A DNA stretch of 64,000 nucleotides. Source: CAXBNB01 sp965267535. GTDB taxonomy: Bacteria; Bacteroidota; Bacteroidia; Cytophagales; Cyclobacteriaceae. Position 1 is the first letter of the stretch, and the number at the start of each line of letters is the position of its first letter. Both the position numbers and the translations under genes were made by a program. The notes below the pieces were generated by a model. The model did not search any database and was not told the DNA's origin. It saw nothing but the letters and a program-made list of their open reading frames with translations. The DNA lies in the NCBI GenBank assembly GCA_965267535.1, contig OZ254082.1, positions 3,162,001 to 3,226,000 of the forward strand, read 5' to 3'. Of the stretch, positions 27,104-35,105 are shown piece after piece.

Positions 27104-29839
27104 ATGAGATTTTCTTTCTTACCCATTCTTTTCTTTTTCATTACCTCCTCTGTATTAGCTCAAAACCTGACACTGACCGGCACAGTACAAAGCGCTGCGG
27201 ATGAAATGACATTTCCGGGAGCTTCAGTGATGGTTCAAAACCCAAAGGACACTACTTTGGTGAAGGGCAATGTAACGGACTTTAACGGAAACTTTAAAAT
27301 AGATGGACTGAAGGCTGGCAGCTACCTGGTTACCATTGCGTTTGTAGGCTATGACAAACACCACCAGTTGATCAAACTCGAAAAAGATTTGTCGCTGGGA
27401 AAGATAGCACTGAAAGAAAGTACTAAAATGCTGGAAGCTATAGAGGTAGTGGGAAAACCTATTGCTGCTATGCAAAAGGGAGACACAGCACAATTCAATG
27501 CCAATGCATACAAAACTGCCGGTGATGCATCAGCACAGGAGCTGGTACAGAAAATACCGGGAATAAGCATAGAAGATGGCAATGTGCAAGCCAATGGTGA
27601 AAGTGTACAAACGATTCTTGTGGATGGAAAGCCTTTTTTCGGAGGAGATGTAAAGGCTGCTTTACAAAACCTCCCGGCTGAGGTAATCGCCAGCATACAG
27701 ATATTTGACAAACCAAGTGATAAAGCAGCAATGAGCGGCTTTGATGATGGCGAACAACAAAAGACCATAAACATCATAACCAAACCCAGCCGAAGAAGAG
27801 GACAATTTGGCAAATCGACCATCGGTGCGGGTACTAACGACTCCTACCAGGCTGGTGCCAGCGTCAATATGTTTAACAACGACCGACGCACAACCGTAAC
27901 GGGCCTGAGCAACAACGTGAACATGACCAACTACTCAGCGGACCCTAACTCTCTGGGTGATAGGGCTCGAAACGGTATTGTAAACACAAACAACATTGGC
28001 ATTAACTTTAGTGACGACCTAAACGACAAAATAGAAGTTCACGGAAGCTACCAATACTCACGACTGGAAAACAAAGAAAACAGAAGTAGACTCAGAGATT
28101 TTGCAGCTGCTTCCAGCTCTACAGATCAGGTGTATACAGAGCAAAGTTCTTTTGAAAAAGTAGATGCCACTCACAGGTTCAATTTCAAATTGGATTATAA
28201 AATAGACGACAACAACAGACTGATCATTCGTCCCAACGTAAAGTTGCAAAACGAATCCATACAAAGTGCCTTTGCCGGATCTACTGTAGCAGGTGCGGAT
28301 CCCATCAATGCTACCGACAATTCGTCGAACAAAAAGTACAAAGACTATGACTATGGCAATAGCATCTACTATAGCCACAAGTTTAATAAAGAAGGGCGCA
28401 CAATTACTACCGGCTTCAATACCGGCTATCACACCAATGAGGATTTTGCTGAGAGAACAGCCCAAAACTTCTTTTACAATGAAGAAGAAGACAGTACCAG
28501 TGTGATCGATCAGCAAACCCGACTCGACAGAAGCGCTATATCCTGGCGAGCACACATGTCGTATACCGAGCCTCTGAGCGAACACAGCATGATAGAGCTG
28601 GAATACAAGGCTAGCAACAAAATAAACGATTCGGATAAACTAACATACAATGCAGGCGATGCTCAGCAGTATCTGGAAATAGATACAGCCCTGAGCAATA
28701 CGTTTAATAGCAAGTACCTGAATCAGGAAATAGAGCTGGGATACCAATACAAGTTTGAAAAACTCAGGCTACAGGTAGAAGCCGAATACCAGATCGCCAA
28801 CATGAACAACGAGCAGATCTTCCCTAAACCCATGGATCAGCACAGGTTATTTACCAGTATCCTGCCCTCTGCCAAAATCAATTATAAATTTTCGGACAGT
28901 AAGAGAATAGAAATGAACTATCGCACCTGGACCAACGAACCTTCGATAGGTCAACTGCAGGATGTGATAAACAATACCAACCCTCTGCAGCTACATGCAG
29001 GAAACCCCAACCTGAACCAAACCTACTACCACTGGGGCAGGGCACGCTATTTTCTCAACAATGTAGACACGGGTAAGTCATTGTATGCATCTATCGAAAC
29101 TACCATTGCCAAAGACCTGGTAACCAATTCGATTTTTATTGCTTCAGAACCTACACCGATTACCGATGACATCACGCTGGAAACAGGTTCACAGCTAACC
29201 CGACCCGAAAACGTAGATGGCTACTATCAGGTAAGATCATACGCCAGCTACGGCATGCCTATGGAAGCGATCAAATCGAATGTAAGGATAAGAGGAGGAA
29301 TGAGCTATGTAAGGCGCCCGGGGTTGATCAACGACAAAGTAAATTACTCTAATGCCAGCAATTTCCGTGTTGGACTTTCACTGAGTAGCAACATCAGTGA
29401 AGACATTGATTTTTATGTGTCTTCCTGGTCTAATTACAACATAGTAGAAAACTCGCTACGCCCGTCTATGAACAACAACTACTACACGCAGAGCTCACGA
29501 GCCAGCTACAAGTGGGTGTTTGGCGATGGATTTGTGTATCGTGCTAACTTAAGACATCAATTGAACACCGGCCTGTCACAGGGCTATGACAATACTTCTC
29601 TCCTACTGAATATGAGTGCAGGCAAGAAGTTTCTGAAAAACGATCTGGCTGAAATCAGCTTAAACGTGTACGATTTGCTACAGCAAAACAACAATGTGAG
29701 CCGAAGCGTAACCGGGCTATATGTGGAAGACAGCCAGTCTACCGTATTGCAACGCTACTTTATGCTCACTTTCACCTACAACATCAGACACTTCAGCGCC
29801 GGGTCTAAAATGGAAGACTTTGAGGAGCACAGCTTATAA
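27104..29839 (+). CDS. Outer-membrane beta-barrel (TonB receptor-like) protein
   Basis: A 911-residue protein starting at the ATG at 27104 (MRFSFLPILFFF) with a signal peptide ending VLAQ. Residues about 25-110 form a carboxypeptidase-regulatory-like domain (FPGASVMVQNPKD, GLKAGSYLVTIAFVGY). A plug-like region follows (EAIEVVGKPIAAMQKGDTA, VQKIPGISIEDG, LVDGKPFFGGD), then a long beta-barrel of the outer-membrane beta-barrel family 3 type. The open frame extends upstream to 26993, but those residues do not form a signal sequence. There is no partner SusD gene, so it is not a canonical SusC; possible roles are uptake of a small ligand or outer-membrane biogenesis. It is a single-gene unit ended by the strong terminator at 29874-29907. 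Confidence 0.85.
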   Translation: MRFSFLPILFFFITSSVLAQNLTLTGTVQSAADEMTFPGASVMVQNPKDTTLVKGNVTDFNGNFKIDGLKAGSYLVTIAFVGYDKHHQLIKLEKDLSLGKIALKESTKMLEAIEVVGKPIAAMQKGDTAQFNANAYKTAGDASAQELVQKIPGISIEDGNVQANGESVQTILVDGKPFFGGDVKAALQNLPAEVIASIQIFDKPSDKAAMSGFDDGEQQKTINIITKPSRRRGQFGKSTIGAGTNDSYQAGASVNMFNNDRRTTVTGLSNNVNMTNYSADPNSLGDRARNGIVNTNNIGINFSDDLNDKIEVHGSYQYSRLENKENRSRLRDFAAASSSTDQVYTEQSSFEKVDATHRFNFKLDYKIDDNNRLIIRPNVKLQNESIQSAFAGSTVAGADPINATDNSSNKKYKDYDYGNSIYYSHKFNKEGRTITTGFNTGYHTNEDFAERTAQNFFYNEEEDSTSVIDQQTRLDRSAISWRAHMSYTEPLSEHSMIELEYKASNKINDSDKLTYNAGDAQQYLEIDTALSNTFNSKYLNQEIELGYQYKFEKLRLQVEAEYQIANMNNEQIFPKPMDQHRLFTSILPSAKINYKFSDSKRIEMNYRTWTNEPSIGQLQDVINNTNPLQLHAGNPNLNQTYYHWGRARYFLNNVDTGKSLYASIETTIAKDLVTNSIFIASEPTPITDDITLETGSQLTRPENVDGYYQVRSYASYGMPMEAIKSNVRIRGGMSYVRRPGLINDKVNYSNASNFRVGLSLSSNISEDIDFYVSSWSNYNIVENSLRPSMNNNYYTQSSRASYKWVFGDGFVYRANLRHQLNTGLSQGYDNTSLLLNMSAGKKFLKNDLAEISLNVYDLLQQNNNVSRSVTGLYVEDSQSTVLQRYFMLTFTYNIRHFSAGSKMEDFEEHSL

Positions 29840-29873
29840 GCAGCGATATTTTCAGCAGATAAGAAAACAACAC

Positions 29874-29907
29874 AAAAAAGCGGCTGTAAATCTACAGCCG
29901 CTTTTTT
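29874..29907. terminator. Strong bidirectional terminator
   Basis: A perfect 15-bp stem (AAAAAAGCGGCTGTA / TACAGCCGCTTTTTT) with a 4-base loop lies between the beta-barrel gene and the convergent MFS transporter gene. It has A and T runs on both sides, so it serves both directions. Confidence 0.95.
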
Positions 29908-29931
29908 GTGTTTAGGAAAAGAAGTAAAATG

Positions 29932-31164
29932 CTACTTTCTCACAAGTAGTATGATGAACGCACTTAGAAAACAAACCACAGAGGTGACAGCAAATACAAT
30001 GTTTTCCTGGCCAGTGCTGTCGACCATGTAGCCAATAAAGGGCTCTCCCGCTCCGGCAAAAGCATAAGCAAAAGTATTCATAACTCCTACACCGGTACCC
30101 GACCGCTTTACTCCCAACAAGTCGGGGCTCAAAGGCCAATAGCAGGATTGTGGTCCGTAAACCAAAAAACCGGCTAAAAACATAACTATCAACCCTCCTG
30201 CCAGATGGTCTTTGGGCACCACATACACAAGCAGTACTACCAGGCCGGCCAAAGCCATAGATATAGCTATGGGGCGCGATCTATTGGAATGAAATACGCG
30301 ATCGGAGAGCTGACCAAAAAAGACTGTGCCCAAAGCCATACCTATGGGCAAAGCGAGGGCTATCCATACGTTTGACGAATCTTTGATACTGGTACCCAAG
30401 TAATAAAAAGGCACCCATACCAACAGTCCATACCGTGCCATATTCTGAAAGCCGATAGACAAGCAGGCCAATAAAAAACGCTTGTTTTTCAACACAGCCA
30501 GGTACCGATCCATAAAGCTCTCTGAGGGAGATTCTTTCTCTACCTTATTGTCTTCCAATGCAGGAAAACCAGCATCTTCAGGTTTGTCTTTTACTACAAA
30601 ATAAAAAACTGCACTGCCCAACAGGAGCAACAAAACCGGAAGTCTAAAAATCCACCGCCAATCGAGCTGATATCCGTCAAGCATGATGATGGACAGAAGA
30701 TAAATCAAGATAGAAGAACACCCTGCCGCAAACACATAGAAGCCAAAGGCTTTGGCCCGCTCATTGCCTCCCCACCAGTTGGCCAGTAGTCTGCTACCGG
30801 GTGCCCAGCCCAGCGACTGACAAAACCCGTTGAGTGTCCAGCAGATGAGTATAATGGTAAAACTGGTAGCAAAGCTGGTTGCCCAGTTCATAGCAAATGA
30901 CAGCAATCCACCCAGCACCATCATTTTACGTGCTCCATACTTATCGGCCAGATTGCCATTGATAAACTGCCCAATACCATAGGCCCAAAGCATACCTGCT
31001 CCAGCCCACCCTATCACCTGTTTACTTATATCAAACTCTTCTTCTATGCCGGCAATTGCCCATCCAAAATTTTGCCTGCCTGTATAAAAAAACAAGTAGC
31101 AAAACATAGTGGCGAAAAGCATCTGCCACTGAGCCTTTCTAAAATTCTCTTGTTGTATATCCAC
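29932..31164 (-). CDS. MFS transporter, OPA-like (phosphonate-linked)
   Basis: A 410-residue inner-membrane protein with about 12 transmembrane segments. FYTGRQNFGWAIAG in helix 1 and NLADKYGARKMM in the loop between helices 2 and 3 place it near the organophosphate:phosphate antiporters, although it is not a close copy of the transporter at 1300-2610. It is the last gene of the operon pbfA - Zn alcohol dehydrogenase - MFS (12-bp gap), so uptake of an aminophosphonate such as hydroxy-AEP is the best inference. The strong terminator at 29874-29907 ends the transcript. Confidence 0.85.
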   Translation of the reverse strand: MDIQQENFRKAQWQMLFATMFCYLFFYTGRQNFGWAIAGIEEEFDISKQVIGWAGAGMLWAYGIGQFINGNLADKYGARKMMVLGGLLSFAMNWATSFATSFTIILICWTLNGFCQSLGWAPGSRLLANWWGGNERAKAFGFYVFAAGCSSILIYLLSIIMLDGYQLDWRWIFRLPVLLLLLGSAVFYFVVKDKPEDAGFPALEDNKVEKESPSESFMDRYLAVLKNKRFLLACLSIGFQNMARYGLLVWVPFYYLGTSIKDSSNVWIALALPIGMALGTVFFGQLSDRVFHSNRSRPIAISMALAGLVVLLVYVVPKDHLAGGLIVMFLAGFLVYGPQSCYWPLSPDLLGVKRSGTGVGVMNTFAYAFAGAGEPFIGYMVDSTGQENIVFAVTSVVCFLSAFIILLVRK

Positions 31165-31176
31165 GTGATCTGAGTT

Positions 31177-32250
31177 TTATTGTGGTACTACAGACACACG
31201 AGCCCATAGCTGCTGCTTGGCAAAATCTACCGCCTGCGACAGGTCTGTTAGAGAGTAGGGATCACTCACCAATTTTTCAAAAGGAAACTTTTCCGCATTT
31301 CGGTCTAAAAAAGCAATGGCCTTGTCCAGATGATCCGGCCCATAATTGTGCACACCGGTTACTTCGAGGCATTTTCTAATGATCTGCTCGGCAGTCACAT
31401 CTATAGCCGAATCGGGATGCACCAGTCCGGCTAAAATGTATTGCCCTCCGGGTCGCAAGAGCTCTACTCCCTGTTGCAGCAGCTCTTTTACTCCTGCTAC
31501 TTCCAACACCGCATCTACTCCATGCTCCACATCGGATTTGATCCGGGCAATGGCCTGCTTCGGATCTCGTGCATCTACCGGAGTAGCACCAAATGCCTCC
31601 AGCAAAGAAAATCGGTCAGGATTTACCTCCAGGCAATACACCTTTTCTACTCCCATATCTTTGAGAAGTGCACAACCGTATATTCCCAGCAAACCTCCCC
31701 CCTGCACAGCTACAGCCCCGGGCTTTCCTTTGAGTTTAGAAACCACATTGACCATAGTAGCCAAAGCACAATTGGCCGGTGCGGCCATAGCGTTGGTTAC
31801 ATGATCGGGCACTTTCACAATGTGTGTACCCGACCGCACTATCAGGTGCGAAGCATAGCAACCGTTTAGTCCAGTACCTTTATCTATCGAAGCATGGCCG
31901 TATTTAAACAAAGAATCGCACTTTTCGGGCAAATGAAAGTCAGCGCAAGGCGTACACTGCCCGCAGCTATCTGCTATGGTCCAGGTAATTCTGTCTCCAA
32001 CAGAAAAACCAGGCCGACCGTTTACAGCTATAATCTCGCCTACTGCTTCGTGCCCCAGTATACAGGGCGTATCCTCTTTTCGCTTACCATCTATGGTGTG
32101 TATGTCTGAACCACAAATAGTAGCTAACAAAATTTTCACTAAAACTTCACCCTGCTGGCAGGATGGCAATGGTTTTTCACTCCACTGAAAGGGAATTCCC
32201 GTTTGTGTAAACAACTGATACCGGGCCGTTGTATGTGTTGTCATTCTCAA
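31177..32250 (-). CDS. Phosphonate catabolism-associated zinc alcohol dehydrogenase
   Basis: A 357-residue medium-chain dehydrogenase. Catalytic zinc ligands C46, H67 and E68 (ATICGSDIHT, LGHEAVGE) and the four-cysteine structural zinc site (SCGQCTPC, then EKC) are present, with the Rossmann motif QGGGLLGIYG. The combination of CGSDIHTIDGKR and CDSLFKYGHA is typical of the subfamily repeatedly found in phosphonate clusters (described as putative phosphonate catabolism associated alcohol dehydrogenase, TIGR03366). Its reaction is not established; oxidation of a hydroxyphosphonate is a fair guess. It lies between pbfA (28-bp gap) and the MFS gene, in the same transcript. Confidence 0.85.
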   Translation of the reverse strand: MRMTTHTTARYQLFTQTGIPFQWSEKPLPSCQQGEVLVKILLATICGSDIHTIDGKRKEDTPCILGHEAVGEIIAVNGRPGFSVGDRITWTIADSCGQCTPCADFHLPEKCDSLFKYGHASIDKGTGLNGCYASHLIVRSGTHIVKVPDHVTNAMAAPANCALATMVNVVSKLKGKPGAVAVQGGGLLGIYGCALLKDMGVEKVYCLEVNPDRFSLLEAFGATPVDARDPKQAIARIKSDVEHGVDAVLEVAGVKELLQQGVELLRPGGQYILAGLVHPDSAIDVTAEQIIRKCLEVTGVHNYGPDHLDKAIAFLDRNAEKFPFEKLVSDPYSLTDLSQAVDFAKQQLWARVSVVPQ

Positions 32251-32278
32251 ATTTTTATGATGATTTATTACTTAGTGT

Positions 32279-33631
32279 TCACGATAATTTTTCTAATACT
32301 TCCTGAAAGCAACTATCCAGAATTGCCAATGCCTGATCCATTTCTTTTTCGGTAATGGTAAGTGCTGGCGAAAGGGTCAAAATATTCCCCATCGTCAATT
32401 TAAAATTCATGCCTTTTTCCAGAGCCAGATACATTATATGCTCTGCTTCATCCACTGCTTTTTTACCGTTCACATTATTTAACTCTACTCCTATGAGCAG
32501 CCCAATACCTCTCACATCCTTGATCAGGCTGTATTTTTGTTTGAGCTTTTTCAGTCCGGTCAGTGCATATTCACTCATGTGATTTACATGAGCAATCAGG
32601 TTTTCACTTTCTATGTACTCTATGGCAGCCAGGGAAGCAGCACAGGCTACAGGGTTTTTTTCGTGCGTGTAGTGCCCCAAAGCTTTGTCTTCCATTACGT
32701 TTAGATTTTCGCGAGCGATCAGAGCTGCCAAAGGAAATATCCCTCCGCCCAATCCTTTGCCTATCACCAGCATGTCAGGTACTATGCCGTAGTTTTCTAC
32801 TGTAAACATGGCCCCTGTTCTACCCAGGCAATGGGGTATTTCGTCAAGTATGAGCAATGCTCCGTGTTTGTCGCAGGCTGCTCTCACTTTCTGCCAGTAT
32901 TCTTTTGGGGGGATAAAAGGTGTAGAGCGTACTGTTTCAGCTATGACAGCCGCTACATCCCCCTCTTTTTCCAACACATACTCTATATAATCGGCGCATT
33001 TTAGCTTGCACTCTCCAGCACAGTCCCACGGACAATTTTGCGAATCCGGTGGTGGCACATGCTCTGTGCCCGGCATAAGAGGGCCTATTTCGCTCCTGAA
33101 GATAGCCTCACCTCCGATAGAAATAGCATCGAGTGACGCACCGTGAAAAGAGTCCCACATGGATATGGTTTTGAAACGCCCCGTTTTGGCCCGAGCCAAC
33201 TTTAGCGCCATACCTATTGCCAAAGCTCCACTGGGCGCAAAAAGCACTCTACTGAGGTCACCGGGCGCCAGCTCTACGAGCTTCTTAGCCAGGTTTATCG
33301 CCGGCTTATTGGTATACCTGCGGGTACAAAACGGCAGTTGGGACATTTGTCTGGTAATAGCTGCAATCACCTGCTCGTTTCCGAAACCTACCTGATGCAC
33401 ATTGTTGCCATGAAAATCCAGGTAGGTTCTGCCCTGAGTATCGGTAATAGTGGCTCCTTTGCAAGACTCCATTACATTCAGGCAGGGTGTAGATAACGAC
33501 TGGTGCAAAAAATATGTATTGTCTTCTTCCAGTAATGCAGCCGTTTCTTCGTCGATGTTGGCCTCCCAATAATCTATTCTGCTTCCGGTAATGTTAATAT
33601 CACCTTCCGACCTCAATTTGTCCTTATCCAT
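32279..33631 (-). CDS. pbfA: (R)-1-hydroxy-2-aminoethylphosphonate ammonia-lyase PbfA-like
   Basis: A 450-residue class III (fold type I) PLP enzyme. D263 (LILDEIPHCLGRTG) and Schiff-base K292 (VIGKGLGGG) are intact. The start SEGDINITGSR, FLHQSLSTPCLNV, DFHGNNVHQVG and GHYTHEKNP are features I associate with PbfA, which eliminates ammonia from (R)-1-hydroxy-2-aminoethylphosphonate to give phosphonoacetaldehyde. That product would feed PhnY and PhnA encoded at 4.7-7.4 kb. DEIPHCLGRTG replaces the DEIQTGLGRTG common in true transaminases, in keeping with a lyase. Four cysteines at 200, 204, 208 and 212 (C-x3-C-x3-C-x3-C) are an unusual addition that may bind a metal. First gene of an operon with the Zn dehydrogenase and MFS transporter; its upstream region holds an operator-like palindrome. 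A related transaminase or phosphoethanolamine lyase is the alternative. Confidence 0.85.
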   Translation of the reverse strand: MDKDKLRSEGDINITGSRIDYWEANIDEETAALLEEDNTYFLHQSLSTPCLNVMESCKGATITDTQGRTYLDFHGNNVHQVGFGNEQVIAAITRQMSQLPFCTRRYTNKPAINLAKKLVELAPGDLSRVLFAPSGALAIGMALKLARAKTGRFKTISMWDSFHGASLDAISIGGEAIFRSEIGPLMPGTEHVPPPDSQNCPWDCAGECKLKCADYIEYVLEKEGDVAAVIAETVRSTPFIPPKEYWQKVRAACDKHGALLILDEIPHCLGRTGAMFTVENYGIVPDMLVIGKGLGGGIFPLAALIARENLNVMEDKALGHYTHEKNPVACAASLAAIEYIESENLIAHVNHMSEYALTGLKKLKQKYSLIKDVRGIGLLIGVELNNVNGKKAVDEAEHIMYLALEKGMNFKLTMGNILTLSPALTITEKEMDQALAILDSCFQEVLEKLS

Positions 33632-33686
33632 GTGTATTGTGTTTTTCTAAGTAGCAACCTGTATTGAGGTCGTAAATTAGGAATTT

Positions 33687-33705
33687 TATTTACTAATATT
33701 AAAAA
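33687..33705. promoter_or_regulatory. Candidate operator between pbfA and the divergent MBL-fold gene
   Basis: A palindrome-like sequence centred at 33696 has the full left arm TATTTACTA of the phnA operator and a right arm matching 7 of 9 bases. It lies in the 164-bp divergent region, about 65 bp upstream of pbfA and 91 bp upstream of the MBL-fold gene, so it could coordinate both with phnW and phnA-phnY. The region is very AT-rich, so chance similarity must be excluded. Confidence 0.5.
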
Positions 33706-33795
33706 ATATTAATAAATAAATTACATATATTAAAAATTAGTTTAGTTACCTTAGCAATGGCCCGCTTCAACTAGTACTACACAAAAAATAAGGAT

Positions 33796-35073
33796 ATGAA
33801 TTATTCAATGTCTAAAAAAATCGTAGCGATTTTGTTTCGGTCAATCTGTTTAGGGGTCATCTGCATACATCATTCATTTGCACAAAGCGCCGGCAATCCA
33901 CTACCCTCCTGGCAAGAAGGGTACATGGACATTCATCACATCAACACCGGCATGGGGGATTGCACCTTTTTCATTTTTCCCGACGGCACTACCATGCTCT
34001 TTGATGCCGGAGAGATGAACCTAACCAATCCACGAATGATGGGCCCCAGAAACGCCAAACGCAAACCCAATGATTCTAAAACTCCGGGAGAGTGGATAGT
34101 AGAATACATTCGTCCGCTACTCCAAAACCTACCCGATCAGGCGATTGACTATGCACTCATCTCACATTTCCACGACGACCACATGGGTTCGCCCCACCCC
34201 CTTTCTCCCACGTCGGCTTCCGGCTCATACAAACTCACCGGCATTACCACTGTGGGCGAATACATTCCTATCAAGACGCTACTGGATAGAGCATGGCCGG
34301 AATACGACTACCCTGCACCCTTGCAAGGCAAAATGATGGACAACTACAGGGCCTTTCAGAAATGGCAGATTGAAAACAAAAACATGACTGTAGCACGATT
34401 CAAAGCCGGAGTAAACAATCAGATCACTTTGAAAAACAAGGCATTTCCCTCGTTTGAATGTAGAAACATAGGTGTAAACGGAGAAATATGGACAGGGGTA
34501 GCCAACAATACGCGTGCGCACTTTCCCACACTGGAAAGCCTGAAAGCACAAGGGCTAAGCCTACCGGGAGAAAACCCCTGCAGCCTGTCTTTTCGAATCA
34601 GCTACGGTGCATTCGACTACTTTAGTGGCGGAGACATACCCGGCGTACTCGCTCCGGGACAAGCTTCGTGGAACGACATTGAAACACCGGTAGCAAAGGC
34701 TGTGGGCCCGGTCGAAGTAAATGTGCTCAACCACCACGGCAACAAAGATTCTCAAAATCCTTTTTTCCTCGAATCGTTACGACCAAGAGTACACATTATG
34801 AGTGTATGGTCGTCTGATCACCCGGGACACGCTGTGATGTCGCGTTTACTCAACACACACATTTACCCCGGTCCGCGAGATATTTTTGCTACTAATATGC
34901 TCGAACCCAACTATCAGGTGATAGGCTCTGACCTTGAAAAATTAAAAAGCGATCAGGGGCACATTGTTATCAGAGTAGCTCCCGATGGAAAAACCTACCG
35001 GGTAATCATACTCGACGACAGCTCTACAAAAAAACATGTAAAAGAAGTATTCGGGCCATATACGGCCCGATAA
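33796..35073 (+). CDS. Exported metallo-beta-lactamase-fold hydrolase
   Basis: A 425-residue protein with a signal peptide ending HSFAQ (about residue 30); a second possible start is the ATG at 33808. Residues about 43-330 form a metallo-beta-lactamase fold of the ComEC-tail type, with the metal motif S-H124-F-H126-D-D128-H129-M and later NHHG and WSSDHPGH segments. Such proteins hydrolyse phosphodiesters, lactones or other esters; the sequence does not identify the substrate. Its stop codon overlaps an in-frame ATG (TAATG) of the next open frame, so it is translationally or at least transcriptionally linked to the second class III PLP enzyme. A periplasmic enzyme that releases an aminophosphonate from an ester is an attractive inference. 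Confidence 0.8.
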   Translation: MNYSMSKKIVAILFRSICLGVICIHHSFAQSAGNPLPSWQEGYMDIHHINTGMGDCTFFIFPDGTTMLFDAGEMNLTNPRMMGPRNAKRKPNDSKTPGEWIVEYIRPLLQNLPDQAIDYALISHFHDDHMGSPHPLSPTSASGSYKLTGITTVGEYIPIKTLLDRAWPEYDYPAPLQGKMMDNYRAFQKWQIENKNMTVARFKAGVNNQITLKNKAFPSFECRNIGVNGEIWTGVANNTRAHFPTLESLKAQGLSLPGENPCSLSFRISYGAFDYFSGGDIPGVLAPGQASWNDIETPVAKAVGPVEVNVLNHHGNKDSQNPFFLESLRPRVHIMSVWSSDHPGHAVMSRLLNTHIYPGPRDIFATNMLEPNYQVIGSDLEKLKSDQGHIVIRVAPDGKTYRVIILDDSSTKKHVKEVFGPYTAR

Positions 35074-35105
35074 TGTATACATCCGTCAACCATTTTTTAT
35101 CAAAC

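Noticed and set aside
26838..27104. An 88-residue minus-strand frame in the sigma/beta-barrel intergenic region
   Set aside because: No signal peptide, domain or neighbour logic, and it overlaps the start of the beta-barrel gene.
1300..31164. Treating the two MFS transporters as duplicate copies
   Set aside because: They share only OPA-type features in helix 1 and the 2-3 loop; the rest differs clearly, so recent duplication is not supported.
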